Shown: piece by piece, positions 23,722-31,598 of the stretch | Layout: every line of letters starts with the position of its first letter | How positions within the stretch are numbered: position 1 is the first letter of the stretch | NCBI GenBank assembly: GCA_023392285.1 | Contig: JAEVZK010000115.1 | Span: forward strand, 1-50,493 | Length of the DNA stretch: 50,493 nt | From: Armatimonadota bacterium | GTDB lineage: Bacteria > Armatimonadota > Fimbriimonadia > Fimbriimonadales > Fimbriimonadaceae | Direction: 5' to 3' | Made by a program: the position numbers and the translations under genes | Notes under the pieces: model-generated | What the model was told of the DNA's origin: nothing | What the model saw: the letters and a program-made list of their open reading frames with translations, nothing else | The model's database searches: none

Positions 23722-24029
23722 AGGAGGTCAAGGCGGTCATTCGGCCGCACAAGTTGGACGAGGTGCTGAACGCGCTCCACAAAGTGGGGCGGCTTCCGGC
23801 CGTGGTCAGCTCACCCGCCACCACAACAAATGTTGGAGCTGAGTTCTACCAGTCCGAGCAGATGGTGCGGCTCGAGCTGATGGTGCCCGACGAGCAAGTC
23901 GAAGGGGTCATTGGACTAATTCTCCAAGCTGCCCACACGGGCAATGCCGGCGATGGTCGCATCTTCGTGATGCCTATAGAGGAGAGCATCGTCATCCGCA
24001 CGGGCGAACGCGGTGAGGCCGCGCGGTGA
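23718..24029 (+). CDS. PII-family protein of metal-efflux locus
   Basis: The 103-residue protein has the PII fold: KEVKAVIRPHKLDEVLNALHKVG at the start and GDGRIFVMPIEESIVIRTGERG at the end, which matches the conserved C-terminal signature of GlnB/GlnK. The T-loop is short and different (SSPATTTNVGAEFYQSEQ), without the uridylylated Tyr51 context. PII-like proteins of this kind sit behind czcA genes in many bacteria and are thought to sense metal or nucleotides rather than nitrogen. The ATG overlaps the remnant's stop, so it now depends on whatever promoter drives the fragment. Confidence 0.8.
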   Translation: MKEVKAVIRPHKLDEVLNALHKVGRLPAVVSSPATTTNVGAEFYQSEQMVRLELMVPDEQVEGVIGLILQAAHTGNAGDGRIFVMPIEESIVIRTGERGEAAR

Positions 24030-24062
24030 TAGTCCTACCCGGTTAGTGTAGGGCGAAAACAG

Positions 24063-24100
24063 AGGCGGGCTGTGTATCGTGGTTACGGCACGGCCCGCTT
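24063..24100 (+). promoter_or_regulatory. Long nested RNA hairpin in the leader of the Zn/Cd ATPase gene
   Basis: GCGGGC (24065-24070) pairs with GCCCGC (24093-24098), extended by A-U and G-U pairs outside. Inside, GTG/CAC (24072-24074/24089-24091) and CGT/ACG (24078-24080/24085-24087) close a four-base GGTT loop. The hairpin ends eight bases before the GAGG ribosome site at 24108. There is no U-tract, so it is not a standard terminator. It may control translation of the ATPase or protect its mRNA end. Confidence 0.5.
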
Positions 24101-24116
24101 CCAACCTGAGGAAACT

Positions 24117-26294
24117 TTGACAGAATCTCGATTCTATATCAGCAAGATGGACTGCGCTACAGAAGAGCAGATCATTAATAACAAGCTTGGCCGCATCAAG
24201 GAGATCGACCAGCTCGACTTCGATCTGATGAATCGGGTCCTGACCGTTAGGCATCGACTCGAAGGCGATAAGCAACTGATCGACGCCTTGAACTCCATCG
24301 GCATGGGACCTGAGGTGCTGAGGCCCGATGAGATGGCTCCCGCCGAGCACGAGGATCACGAATGCGGCGATCGCGATCACGCGGTGGCCAAACCCAAACT
24401 AGCTGAGCGCGGACCAGCGGTTCCAATTCGCGATCGGTGGCTGATGGGGCTCTCGGGCCTGTTTGCTTTCTCGGCGGAGATTCTTTCGTGGGTTAGCGGG
24501 CAAGAGCGGACGTGGCCCGTAATCGTTCTTGCTGTTGCTTCAATGGTCCTTGGGGGCCGCGAAACCCTACGCAAAGGTTTCATCGCGCTGAAGACTCTGA
24601 CCCTCAACATCAACTTCCTCATGACGCTCGCCATCGTCGGTGCGGCCTCCATCGGCGAGTGGCCAGAGGGCGCGATGGTCGTGTTCCTCTTTGGCGTGGC
24701 AGAGATGATCGAGGCATTCTCGCTTGAGCGCGCGAGGAATGCGATCCGCTCCCTGATGGAGCTCTCGCCCGAGTTGGCTACGGTTCGTGGGGAGAATGGC
24801 GAGTGGCAAGAAGTCCACGCAACGGAGGTTAAGGTCGGGCAAGTTGTCCGCGTCCGCCCAGGCGAGCGTATTCCGCTCGACGGGAAGCTGACTGCAGGTT
24901 CTTCGACCGTCAATCAGGCGCCAATCACCGGCGAGAGCATGCCCGTTTCTAAGGGCGTTGGCGATGGCGTCTTCGCCGGAACGGTCAACGAGAAGGGTTC
25001 CTTCGAATTCGAAGTGACCGCGAACACGGGGCAGACAACGCTGTCCCGGATTATTCGCGCAGTGCAGCAAGCTCAGGGTCAGAAGGCTCCCACCCAACGA
25101 TTCGTTGACAAGTTCGCCCGATCCTACACTCCGACCGTCGTTGTCTTGGCCGTGTTGTTCGCAACGGTTCCCCCGCTACTTTTCCACCAGCAGTTTCTGC
25201 CGTGGCTTTACAAGGCGCTGGTGTTACTAGTCATCGGCTGCCCGTGCGCGCTTGTCATATCGACTCCGGTCACAGTGGTTAGCGCGTTGGCCTCAGCTGC
25301 CCGACGCGGCATCCTCGTAAAGGGTGGCGTCTACATGGAAGAAGGCCGAAGGCTCGGCGTACTTGCTCTCGACAAGACCGGCACGCTCACCCAGGGCACG
25401 CCTAAAGTCACGGACGTAATCCCGCTTGCGGGCATGGATGAACCGGAGGTGCGTAGGATCGCGGCGAGTCTCGATGCCCCGTCAGAACATCCAGTCGCCT
25501 CGGCTATAGTCGCAGGCTATGAGGGCCCGCCCGAGTCCGTCACCGACTTTGATTCGATTACGGGCCGCGGAGTCAAAGGTCGAATTGGCGGGAAGCTCTA
25601 CTTCATCGGGAACCATCGCCTGGCGCACGAGCAAAACTACTGCAGTCCAGAGGTCGAAGCGATTCTCGAGCGACTTGAAGGTGAGGGCAAGACGGTAGTA
25701 ATCCTTGCCGACGAAGGCAAAGCCCTTAGTGTTATCGGGGTGGCCGACACAGTGCGAGACACAAGTATTCAGGCCGTGAAGGAGCTGCACGACCTCGGGG
25801 TCAAAACACTGATGCTGACGGGTGACAATGAGCGCACCGCCAAGGCGATCGCTACTCTAGTCGGGATCGACGACGCTCGGGGCGACCTTCTGCCCGAAGA
25901 CAAGCTGAAGATCATCGAGGAGCTGACTGCTCAGGACGCACATGTGGGGATGGTTGGCGACGGTATCAACGACGCCCCTGCTCTAGCAAAGGCAGATTTG
26001 GGCTTCGCCATGGGAGCCGCTGGCACCGATACCGCTATCGAGACTGCCGACGTCGCCCTGATGCAGGACGACCTGCGAAAGATCCCTGAGTTCATTCGGA
26101 TGAGCCGCAAGGCGAGCACGATCTTGAAGCAGAACATTGCCTTCGCCATTGGGATCAAGGTTGTCTTTTTCGCGCTCGCCTTCGCCGGAATAGCGACTCT
26201 ATGGATGGCGGTCTTCGCTGATATGGGCGCTAGCCTCATCGTCGTCGCCAACGGTCTTCGGATGCTCCGTCAGAAGACAGAACGGCCAGTCTGA
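24117..26294 (+). CDS. zntA: Zn/Cd/Pb-exporting P1B-type ATPase
   Basis: The 725-residue ATPase pumps divalent soft metals out of the cytoplasm using ATP. The N-terminal metal-binding domain is of the ZntA/CadA sort with MDCATEEQ instead of CxxC. Then come eight membrane helices, TGES (actuator), GCPCALVIS in helix 6 (metal ligands), DKTGTLT (phosphorylation), SEHPVA, TGDNERT and GDGINDAPALAKADLGFAMG. FADMGASLIVVANGLRM near the end carries the Asp typical of ZntA-class helix 8. The start is set to TTG 24117 because GAGG stands five bases before it; a GTG at 24072 lies within a hairpin. Downstream are a CmtR-like sensor and an FTR1 permease. Confidence 0.9.
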   Translation: MTESRFYISKMDCATEEQIINNKLGRIKEIDQLDFDLMNRVLTVRHRLEGDKQLIDALNSIGMGPEVLRPDEMAPAEHEDHECGDRDHAVAKPKLAERGPAVPIRDRWLMGLSGLFAFSAEILSWVSGQERTWPVIVLAVASMVLGGRETLRKGFIALKTLTLNINFLMTLAIVGAASIGEWPEGAMVVFLFGVAEMIEAFSLERARNAIRSLMELSPELATVRGENGEWQEVHATEVKVGQVVRVRPGERIPLDGKLTAGSSTVNQAPITGESMPVSKGVGDGVFAGTVNEKGSFEFEVTANTGQTTLSRIIRAVQQAQGQKAPTQRFVDKFARSYTPTVVVLAVLFATVPPLLFHQQFLPWLYKALVLLVIGCPCALVISTPVTVVSALASAARRGILVKGGVYMEEGRRLGVLALDKTGTLTQGTPKVTDVIPLAGMDEPEVRRIAASLDAPSEHPVASAIVAGYEGPPESVTDFDSITGRGVKGRIGGKLYFIGNHRLAHEQNYCSPEVEAILERLEGEGKTVVILADEGKALSVIGVADTVRDTSIQAVKELHDLGVKTLMLTGDNERTAKAIATLVGIDDARGDLLPEDKLKIIEELTAQDAHVGMVGDGINDAPALAKADLGFAMGAAGTDTAIETADVALMQDDLRKIPEFIRMSRKASTILKQNIAFAIGIKVVFFALAFAGIATLWMAVFADMGASLIVVANGLRMLRQKTERPV

Positions 26295-26365
26295 TCGAAT
26301 TCAGATAAATGCTGTCCTGAAACAAGACTTTTCAGTATAGATTCGCGTATCATAACCGCAGAGCG

Positions 26366-26731
26366 ATGAATCACGCCTGTAACGGTCCCAATTGTTGCGT
26401 CCTTGCCTCCTCTACCGATCCGCAGATGGACTTATTGGCGAAGCTATTCAAAGGGTTTGCCGATCCCACTCGGCTCAACGTACTTCATCTCCTCCGCGGC
26501 GGCGAGAAGAACGTGAGGGAGCTTGTCGAGGCGACTGGGTTCTCGCAGCCAAACATGTCCGCTCACCTCGCCTGTCTACGGGACTGCGGCTTGGTTGTCG
26601 CACGACCAGCGGGACGGGCGACCTACTACTCCATTGCAGACGAGCGAATCGAGAACCTCTTCCTCGCAGCTGAGGATATTGTCGGGCGCATAGCTGGCCG
26701 ACTCTGCAACTGCCAGAGGTATGGCTCGTGA
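26366..26731 (+). CDS. cmtR: ArsR/SmtB-family Cd/Pb sensor, CmtR-like
   Basis: The 121-residue repressor has the winged helix of the ArsR family: KGFADPTRLNVLHLL, then VRELVEATGFSQPNMSAHLACLRDCGLV. Cys70 and Cys74 in the recognition helix (HLACLRDCG) plus Cys114 or Cys116 in the tail (RLCNCQ) correspond to the two helix cysteines and one tail cysteine that bind Cd(II)/Pb(II) in mycobacterial CmtR. Cys5, Cys10 and Cys11 may add a CadC-like N-terminal thiol. Metal binding should release DNA and permit transcription of the ATPase and permease. A possible -10 box TATCAT lies at 26348-26353; no clear palindrome was found. Confidence 0.85.
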   Translation: MNHACNGPNCCVLASSTDPQMDLLAKLFKGFADPTRLNVLHLLRGGEKNVRELVEATGFSQPNMSAHLACLRDCGLVVARPAGRATYYSIADERIENLFLAAEDIVGRIAGRLCNCQRYGS

Positions 26732-26868
26732 GTCTGTCGGTCCTTTGGAGAGCCTTGCGGTGGGTCATCGTTTTCGCGTGGGTAAGCACGATGGACGATG
26801 GTTGCGCAGCCAATGCAAAGGCGGTTGTTAACGCCCTTGCTCCTTCGGCGGTGACCAGTGGCAATTAG
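26728..26868 (+). CDS. 46-residue ORF between sensor and permease
   Basis: A GTG that overlaps the sensor's stop (GTGA) opens 46 codons; the TAG ends 11 bases inside the next gene. The peptide has one hydrophobic N-terminal segment (LWRALRWVIVFAWVSTM), like a signal peptide or membrane anchor, and a short Ala/Val-rich rest with one Cys. It could be a small membrane factor or merely a coupling ORF that passes ribosomes to the permease start. No homologue recognised. Confidence 0.35.
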   Translation: MSLSVLWRALRWVIVFAWVSTMDDGCAANAKAVVNALAPSAVTSGN

Positions 26869-27889
26869 ATCAGCGGCTCGAACCTCGGGACATCGTTCCC
26901 GCTTCTTCAAGCCAACGGCGGTGAAGGTCGCCACAACCTTAGGAGCACTCATCGTCATCGCCATCATTGTGTGGCAGGCGGTGGTCCTTGCCGGGGCGCC
27001 CAATCCGACGAGCGACAAGCTAAGCCCAGCAGCAATGTCCGTCAGCGCCTCTATTCTTGTCTTGCGCGAAGGGCTTGAGGCAATTCTTGTCCTGGCCGCA
27101 GTGACGGCTGGAATCATCCGCAATAAAAGGGATCAGTGGCGGGGCGTGCTCATTGGAGCCGGCGCTGCCTTCGTTGCAACGATCGCCACCTGGTTCCTCG
27201 TCGTTGCAGTTATCTCCTCGATTAACGCTCCCGCGCTTGCCATTCAGGCTGGAACGGGACTGCTGGCGATCGTCGTGCTGCTTGTGGTGATGAACTGGTT
27301 CTTCCACAAGATTTATTGGACTGGCTGGATCTGCCACCATTGCAATCGGCGCAAAGCGCTGAACGCGACCACCACCACGGCAGCGAAAGCTTTCTTGGGT
27401 TTCGTGCTGCTCGGCTTCACAGCTATTTATCGTGAAGGATTTGAGATCGTGCTCTTTCTTCAGGATTTGCGCCTGAAAGCTGGCAATGCCGTGGTCCTGC
27501 AGGGAGCGGGCCTCGGCTTTCTTCTAACAATGATCGTCGCCGGGCTCACATTTCTCGCCCATCAGAAATTGCCCTACAAGAAAATGCTCGTCCTCACCGG
27601 CGTATTGCTCGGAGCGGTTCTGATCGTGATGGTTGGCGAGCAGGCTCAAGAGATGCAGCTGGCGGGCTGGCTTCCGACCCACGACTTTCCAATGCGAGTC
27701 CCAGATTGGGTTGGGACCTGGTTTGCGATCTTCCCGAATGTCGAAGGCTTAGCTGCACAGATCCTGGCGATCGCGCTGGTCGGAGGCTCTTTTGCATTCA
27801 TTCGCCTGCGAAGCCTCTCCGCCTCAAAGCAGGCGGCAAAGCAGAAAGACGAGTGCGACTTGCCCGAAATCCTTCCCCAGTCGAGCTAG
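26858..27889 (+). CDS. FTR1-family metal permease (PbrT-like)
   Basis: The 343-residue membrane protein has about seven hydrophobic segments and the two REGxE motifs that define FTR1 permeases: LREGLEAIL (about residue 70) and YREGFEIVLF (about 190). CHHCNRRK on a loop near residue 155 could bind metal. FTR1 family members import Fe(III); the lead-resistance operons of Cupriavidus contain a member (PbrT) beside PbrA and PbrR. Its position after a Zn/Cd/Pb ATPase and a CmtR-like sensor supports the PbrT role over iron uptake. It starts at GTG 26858. About 200 bases downstream, to 28091, hold no clear gene. Confidence 0.8.
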   Translation: MAIRSAARTSGHRSRFFKPTAVKVATTLGALIVIAIIVWQAVVLAGAPNPTSDKLSPAAMSVSASILVLREGLEAILVLAAVTAGIIRNKRDQWRGVLIGAGAAFVATIATWFLVVAVISSINAPALAIQAGTGLLAIVVLLVVMNWFFHKIYWTGWICHHCNRRKALNATTTTAAKAFLGFVLLGFTAIYREGFEIVLFLQDLRLKAGNAVVLQGAGLGFLLTMIVAGLTFLAHQKLPYKKMLVLTGVLLGAVLIVMVGEQAQEMQLAGWLPTHDFPMRVPDWVGTWFAIFPNVEGLAAQILAIALVGGSFAFIRLRSLSASKQAAKQKDECDLPEILPQSS

Positions 27890-28091
27890 GAGAGACTAGA
27901 GATAATGAGATGATGTGGACACAGACTGCTTCCTAGGCTCGCTCAACGAAATTGAAGTTTATTCAGACGCCGGCCCGTTTTAGTTGGCAGCGAGTTCCCG
28001 ATCGAGGAAGCTGAACTGTGGCTCATGCCTAGTGCGGCACAGTGCCATGCCAGCAGCCCGGATGAGGAATCCAGCACCGACCTCATTCCAT

Positions 28092-30359
28092 TCATGCGTT
28101 CGCTCCCTTGAAGCGCCTGAGTCGTAAGGAGTTCAAGATCACGGAGATGCTGCTCAGGGCCATGGCCGCAGCGGCAAACATCGGGCTTAGGCGGCCCGTC
28201 ATCGCCAGCGGGATCATTACGATATTGTAGCCGAACGCCCAAACAAGATTCCAGCGGATTGTCCCTAGCGTGGCACGCGCCAGACGGATCGCGAGCGGCA
28301 CGCCGCGCAGGTCTGAACTGAGGAGCGTCATGCCTGCGGTCTCCATCGCCACGTCGGTGCCGCCTCCCATTGCGATTCCTAGATCGGCTTGGGCGAGGGC
28401 GGGGGCGTCGTTGATGCCGTCACCAACCATTGCCACTGCACCGTGGGCCTGGTGCTTTTTCACCGTATTCGCTTTCTGCTCAGGCAGAACCTCTGCTTCT
28501 ACATCGGTGATCCCGACCTGCTGAGCGATGGCGGCGGCGGTTGCACGATTGTCGCCGGTGACCATGATCGGGGTGAGTCGCTGAGCCCTGAGCTGGTCTA
28601 AGGCTTCTTGGCTCTCGTCGCGGATCACGTCGGCCACGGCTACGAGCGCCACGAGCTTGCCATCGACAGCCACGTACATCGCGGTTTTCGCTTCTTGCTC
28701 CAGCTTGGCGATCTGCGACGCCGCCGATCCCGGCACGGCGACGGACCAGTCGTCCATGAGGCGTTGGGTTCCGACTACGACGTGCTTGCCCTCGACAACG
28801 GCCTGCATGCCGCGGCCCCGTACGGCCTCGAACTTCTCAGCTTTGCCAAGCGCTGCATGCCGAGCGGCCGCCCCTTCAACTATTGCGCGAGCGACCGGAT
28901 GCTCTGACGGGGCTTCAGCCCCAGCGACCAAGGCGAGCAGCTCTTGCTTGCCCCCCTCAAGTGCGATGAAGTCCGTAAGGGTCGGCTTGCCACGCGTGAT
29001 CGTGCCGGTCTTGTCCAGCAAGATGGTGCGCACCGCGCCTGCCCGTTCAAGCACGGAGCCGTCGCGAATGAGCACACCCAACTCGGCTGCGCGACCGACT
29101 CCGACCATGATGGCGGCCGGTGTCGCGAGGCCGAGGGCGCAGGGGCAGGCGATCACGAGAACCGTTACAGCTGGCACCAGTGCTGCTCCAGGTGCCACGC
29201 CCAGCACGAGCCACCAGTAGAGGAATGTGCGGATCGCAACCAGGATGACGATGGGCACAAAGATGCTTGATATCTGGTCTGCGAGGCGTTGCACAGGCGC
29301 CTTGGAGCCCTGAGCATGCTCGACCATCTTCACAATCCGCGCTAGGGCCGTGTCCGCACCAACCCTTGTGGCGCGGTAGACCAGTGTTCCCGTTGTATTC
29401 ACGGTTCCGGCCGTGACTTTGTCGCCTTGCTGCTTCGCAACAGGCACCGGCTCTCCGGTCAGCATTGATTCATCGACGTAACTCTCGCCGTCGATCACCT
29501 CGCCATCCACGGCGATGCGCTCGCCGGGACGGACGCGGAGCTCGTCCCCAACGTTTATCGCGTCGATCGCGACGCTTGTTTCTAAACCGTCGCGAACGAC
29601 GGTCGCTTCCTTCGGGGTGAGTCCCATTAGCTTCTGAATCGCGCCAGACATGCGGCCCTTAGAGCGGGTCTCAAGATAGCGCCCGAGCAGAATCAGCGTC
29701 ACGATTGCAGCCCCAGTCTCGAAATAGATGTGCTCGCTCTGCATGTGTCCGCCCATGCCCGAATAGGCGATCAGGGAGTAGGTGCTGTAGGCCCAAGCTG
29801 CCCCCGCGCCCATTGCAATAAGGGTGTCCATCGTGGCGGAGAAGTGCTTGAGCGCCTTCCACGTGACGATGAAAAAGCTACGACCTGCCCAGAGCACCAC
29901 CGGCGTCGAGAGCACGAAGAGAAGCATGTTCGCCCACTCTGGTCTTGGATGCCAAAGCATCGAAATTAGGATGGTGGGAAGGGTCAGAACGGCCGCAAGG
30001 ATAAGATTGGCTCGTTGCGTCTTCATGGGACCGTAGGCATCGGCTGCAAGATGCGCGGAGTGGTCTTCGCCCATTCCCTCGTGCATGGGCATGTCGTGGT
30101 CGGCACGCTTTGCTGCCACCGAATACCCTGCGCCCTCAACGGCCCTCGCGAGTTGCTCGTGGGTTACGTGATGCTCGTGAGCCACCGAAGCCTTCTCCGT
30201 CGCGAAGTTGACATTAGCTTCTGAGACGCCTGGCACCTTGGCGAGCGCCTTCTCGACCCTTCGCACGCAGGAGGCGCACGTCATGCCGCCGATCTTGAGG
30301 TCGGTCTCGACGGGGTGCTTGGAAGGTTGATCGGGTAACGCGTGATCGGTGCTAGCCAT
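28092..30359 (-). CDS. copA: Copper-exporting P1B-type ATPase
   Basis: The 755-residue pump moves Cu(I) from cytoplasm to periplasm. One N-terminal metal-binding domain has GGMTCASC (Cys28, Cys31). A His/Met-rich linker (HDMPMHEGMGEDHSAH) precedes the first membrane helix, as in some silver/copper ATPases. Core motifs are TGEP, ACPCALGLATPAAIMVG, DKTGTITRG, SEHPVA, TGDN and GDGINDAPALAQADLGIAMG. In the last helices, YN (WAFGYN) and M..S (MALSSISVILNSLRLRRFK) give the usual class 1B-1 Cu(I) ligands. The start overlaps the chaperone's stop (TGATG). It is controlled with copZ from the CsoR promoter. Confidence 0.95.
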   Translation of the reverse strand: MASTDHALPDQPSKHPVETDLKIGGMTCASCVRRVEKALAKVPGVSEANVNFATEKASVAHEHHVTHEQLARAVEGAGYSVAAKRADHDMPMHEGMGEDHSAHLAADAYGPMKTQRANLILAAVLTLPTILISMLWHPRPEWANMLLFVLSTPVVLWAGRSFFIVTWKALKHFSATMDTLIAMGAGAAWAYSTYSLIAYSGMGGHMQSEHIYFETGAAIVTLILLGRYLETRSKGRMSGAIQKLMGLTPKEATVVRDGLETSVAIDAINVGDELRVRPGERIAVDGEVIDGESYVDESMLTGEPVPVAKQQGDKVTAGTVNTTGTLVYRATRVGADTALARIVKMVEHAQGSKAPVQRLADQISSIFVPIVILVAIRTFLYWWLVLGVAPGAALVPAVTVLVIACPCALGLATPAAIMVGVGRAAELGVLIRDGSVLERAGAVRTILLDKTGTITRGKPTLTDFIALEGGKQELLALVAGAEAPSEHPVARAIVEGAAARHAALGKAEKFEAVRGRGMQAVVEGKHVVVGTQRLMDDWSVAVPGSAASQIAKLEQEAKTAMYVAVDGKLVALVAVADVIRDESQEALDQLRAQRLTPIMVTGDNRATAAAIAQQVGITDVEAEVLPEQKANTVKKHQAHGAVAMVGDGINDAPALAQADLGIAMGGGTDVAMETAGMTLLSSDLRGVPLAIRLARATLGTIRWNLVWAFGYNIVMIPLAMTGRLSPMFAAAAMALSSISVILNSLRLRRFKGANA

Positions 30360-30559
30360 CAGCCCACCTTCGCCTTATAGCCTTCTTCCTCGACCGCCCT
30401 CACAAGGGCAGCAACATCAGCGTCATGCTCGACCTCGGCGCAATTCCGGCCGAGACTTACATCGGCTGAAGTCACGCCTTCGACGTTCTCCAACGCCTCT
30501 TGGACCGAGCGGACGCAGTGGCCGCAGCTCATACCTTCAATGATCAATTGTGTTTTCAT
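30359..30559 (-). CDS. copZ: Copper chaperone CopZ
   Basis: The 66-residue protein is one heavy-metal-associated domain with MSCGHC (Cys12, Cys15) after the first strand, and the typical GVTSADVSLGRN and LVRAVEEEGYKAKV end. It binds Cu(I) in the cytoplasm and hands it to CopA. GGAGG lies six bases before the ATG. The overlapping stretch ATACCCCTGGAGG resembles half of the CsoR operator upstream of csoR, so a second weak control point is possible. Confidence 0.9.
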   Translation of the reverse strand: MKTQLIIEGMSCGHCVRSVQEALENVEGVTSADVSLGRNCAEVEHDADVAALVRAVEEEGYKAKVG

Positions 30560-30579
30560 CGCTAAACCTCCAGGGGTAT

Positions 30580-30870
30580 TTAGCGCATGAGGCGCGAAAG
30601 CGTCACCTTCAACTCTTCCATCAGCTCGTCTTGCGTCATGGGTTTGGCGTGGTCATGCGCTTGATCAGTGCCGTGACCCACGATGCATGTTTTGACGTGG
30701 CTTGCGGCCATCTCGGCTCCGGCTTGCTCAAGTGCTGAACGTGTGGCGGCGAGCTGAGTTAGCACGTCGCAACAGTATTCGTTCGACTCAATCATTCGGC
30801 GTAGCCCCCGAATCTGACCCTCGATTCGGGCCAGTCGTCGGTCGATGGATTGTCTAGATGCGGCATCCAC
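30580..30870 (-). CDS. csoR: Copper-sensing repressor CsoR
   Basis: The 96-residue all-helical repressor (DUF156) has the Cu(I) ligand set with correct spacing: Cys33, His58 and Cys62 (25 and 4 residues apart, as in Mycobacterium CsoR Cys36/His61/Cys65). RRLARIEGQIRGLRRMIE is the conserved DNA-contacting first helix. A His-containing tail (HGTDQAHDHAK) follows. Cu(I) binding lowers DNA affinity and releases copZ-copA. The start is GTG at 30870, six bases after TATAGT and without Shine-Dalgarno site, so the mRNA may be leaderless. It leads the operon csoR-copZ-copA. Confidence 0.95.
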   Translation of the reverse strand: MDAASRQSIDRRLARIEGQIRGLRRMIESNEYCCDVLTQLAATRSALEQAGAEMAASHVKTCIVGHGTDQAHDHAKPMTQDELMEELKVTLSRLMR

Positions 30871-30879
30871 ATGCTTACT

Positions 30880-30895
30880 ATACCCCTACGGGTAT
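30880..30895 (-). promoter_or_regulatory. CsoR operator overlapping the csoR promoter
   Basis: ATACCCCTACGGGTAT is a near-perfect palindrome (7 of 8 pairs) of the CsoR type, with C/G tracts in A/T flanks. On the minus strand its end forms the -10 box TATAGT, and TTGAAA lies 19 bp upstream as -35. Repressor and RNA polymerase would thus compete for the same bases. It is ten bases from the csoR start codon. Confidence 0.75.
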
Positions 30896-31015
30896 CCGAC
30901 ATTTCAAGAACATGTTCGCAGAAGATTTCGTCAATTGAGTTTGGCCGCACCTGGTTTCGACCCCTCCTCTTGGCCTCGTCGGGTTGCCGCTCAAACAACT
31001 CATTAGAGGAGAACT

Positions 31016-31579
31016 ATGGATAAAGACTCGCAAAAGCAATCGATGGGTATGTCGTGGGGCAAATTCGCGGCGATGATCTTAACGTCGACCGCCGTCATGT
31101 TTCCACTGATGTACCAACTCGTCTACGAAGGCGATCACGTGTTATTCAGCATCAACCGGTTGCTGGCGTCGCTGGTGATGGGCTGCGTAATGACGGTCAT
31201 CATGCTTGCCTTCATGTGGAAGATGTACCAGGGCCAAACCACCAAGATGCTGGTTCTCGCAGGTGGGATGCTTGGCGCGATTGTGCTGCTTTGGGTGAAT
31301 CGGAGCCAGACTCTCGTCGGCGACGTCGGCTTTATGAAATCGATGATTCCTCACCACTCCATCGCGATCAACAATGCGAGCAAGGCGACCATCACCGACC
31401 CGCGAGTACGAGAACTCGCAGATAAGATCATCAAAGCCCAGGTGCGGGAGATCCAAGAGATGAAGCTGCTCATCGACGACATCGAGAAAAACGGCAGCCG
31501 AGGAAAGAACTCGCTGCCGCCGGTGGAAGCCAAGGTGACGGCTGACATGGAACCCGAGATTCAGCAAGCGGTCAAGTAG
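31016..31579 (+). CDS. DUF305 protein with three membrane segments
   Basis: The 187-residue protein has hydrophobic segments at about 14-33, 45-66 and 75-92, then a DUF305 domain: FMKSMIPHHSIAINNASKA, followed by RELADKIIKAQVREIQEMKLLIDDIE. DUF305 is a ferritin-like four-helix unit common in copper- and silver-resistance loci; its MIPHH..A motif suggests metal binding in the periplasm. AGAGGAG stands seven bases before the ATG. It is divergent from csoR, and the 145-base gap carries the CsoR operator, so copper control is likely. Confidence 0.85.
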   Translation: MDKDSQKQSMGMSWGKFAAMILTSTAVMFPLMYQLVYEGDHVLFSINRLLASLVMGCVMTVIMLAFMWKMYQGQTTKMLVLAGGMLGAIVLLWVNRSQTLVGDVGFMKSMIPHHSIAINNASKATITDPRVRELADKIIKAQVREIQEMKLLIDDIEKNGSRGKNSLPPVEAKVTADMEPEIQQAVK

Positions 31580-31598
31580 AGGCTAATCTAGAACTACA

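Noticed and set aside
27943..28095. 50-codon minus-strand ORF coupled to the copA stop by ATGA
   Set aside because: The opposite strand is equally open here, the peptide has no recognisable pattern and no ribosome site; coding cannot be supported.
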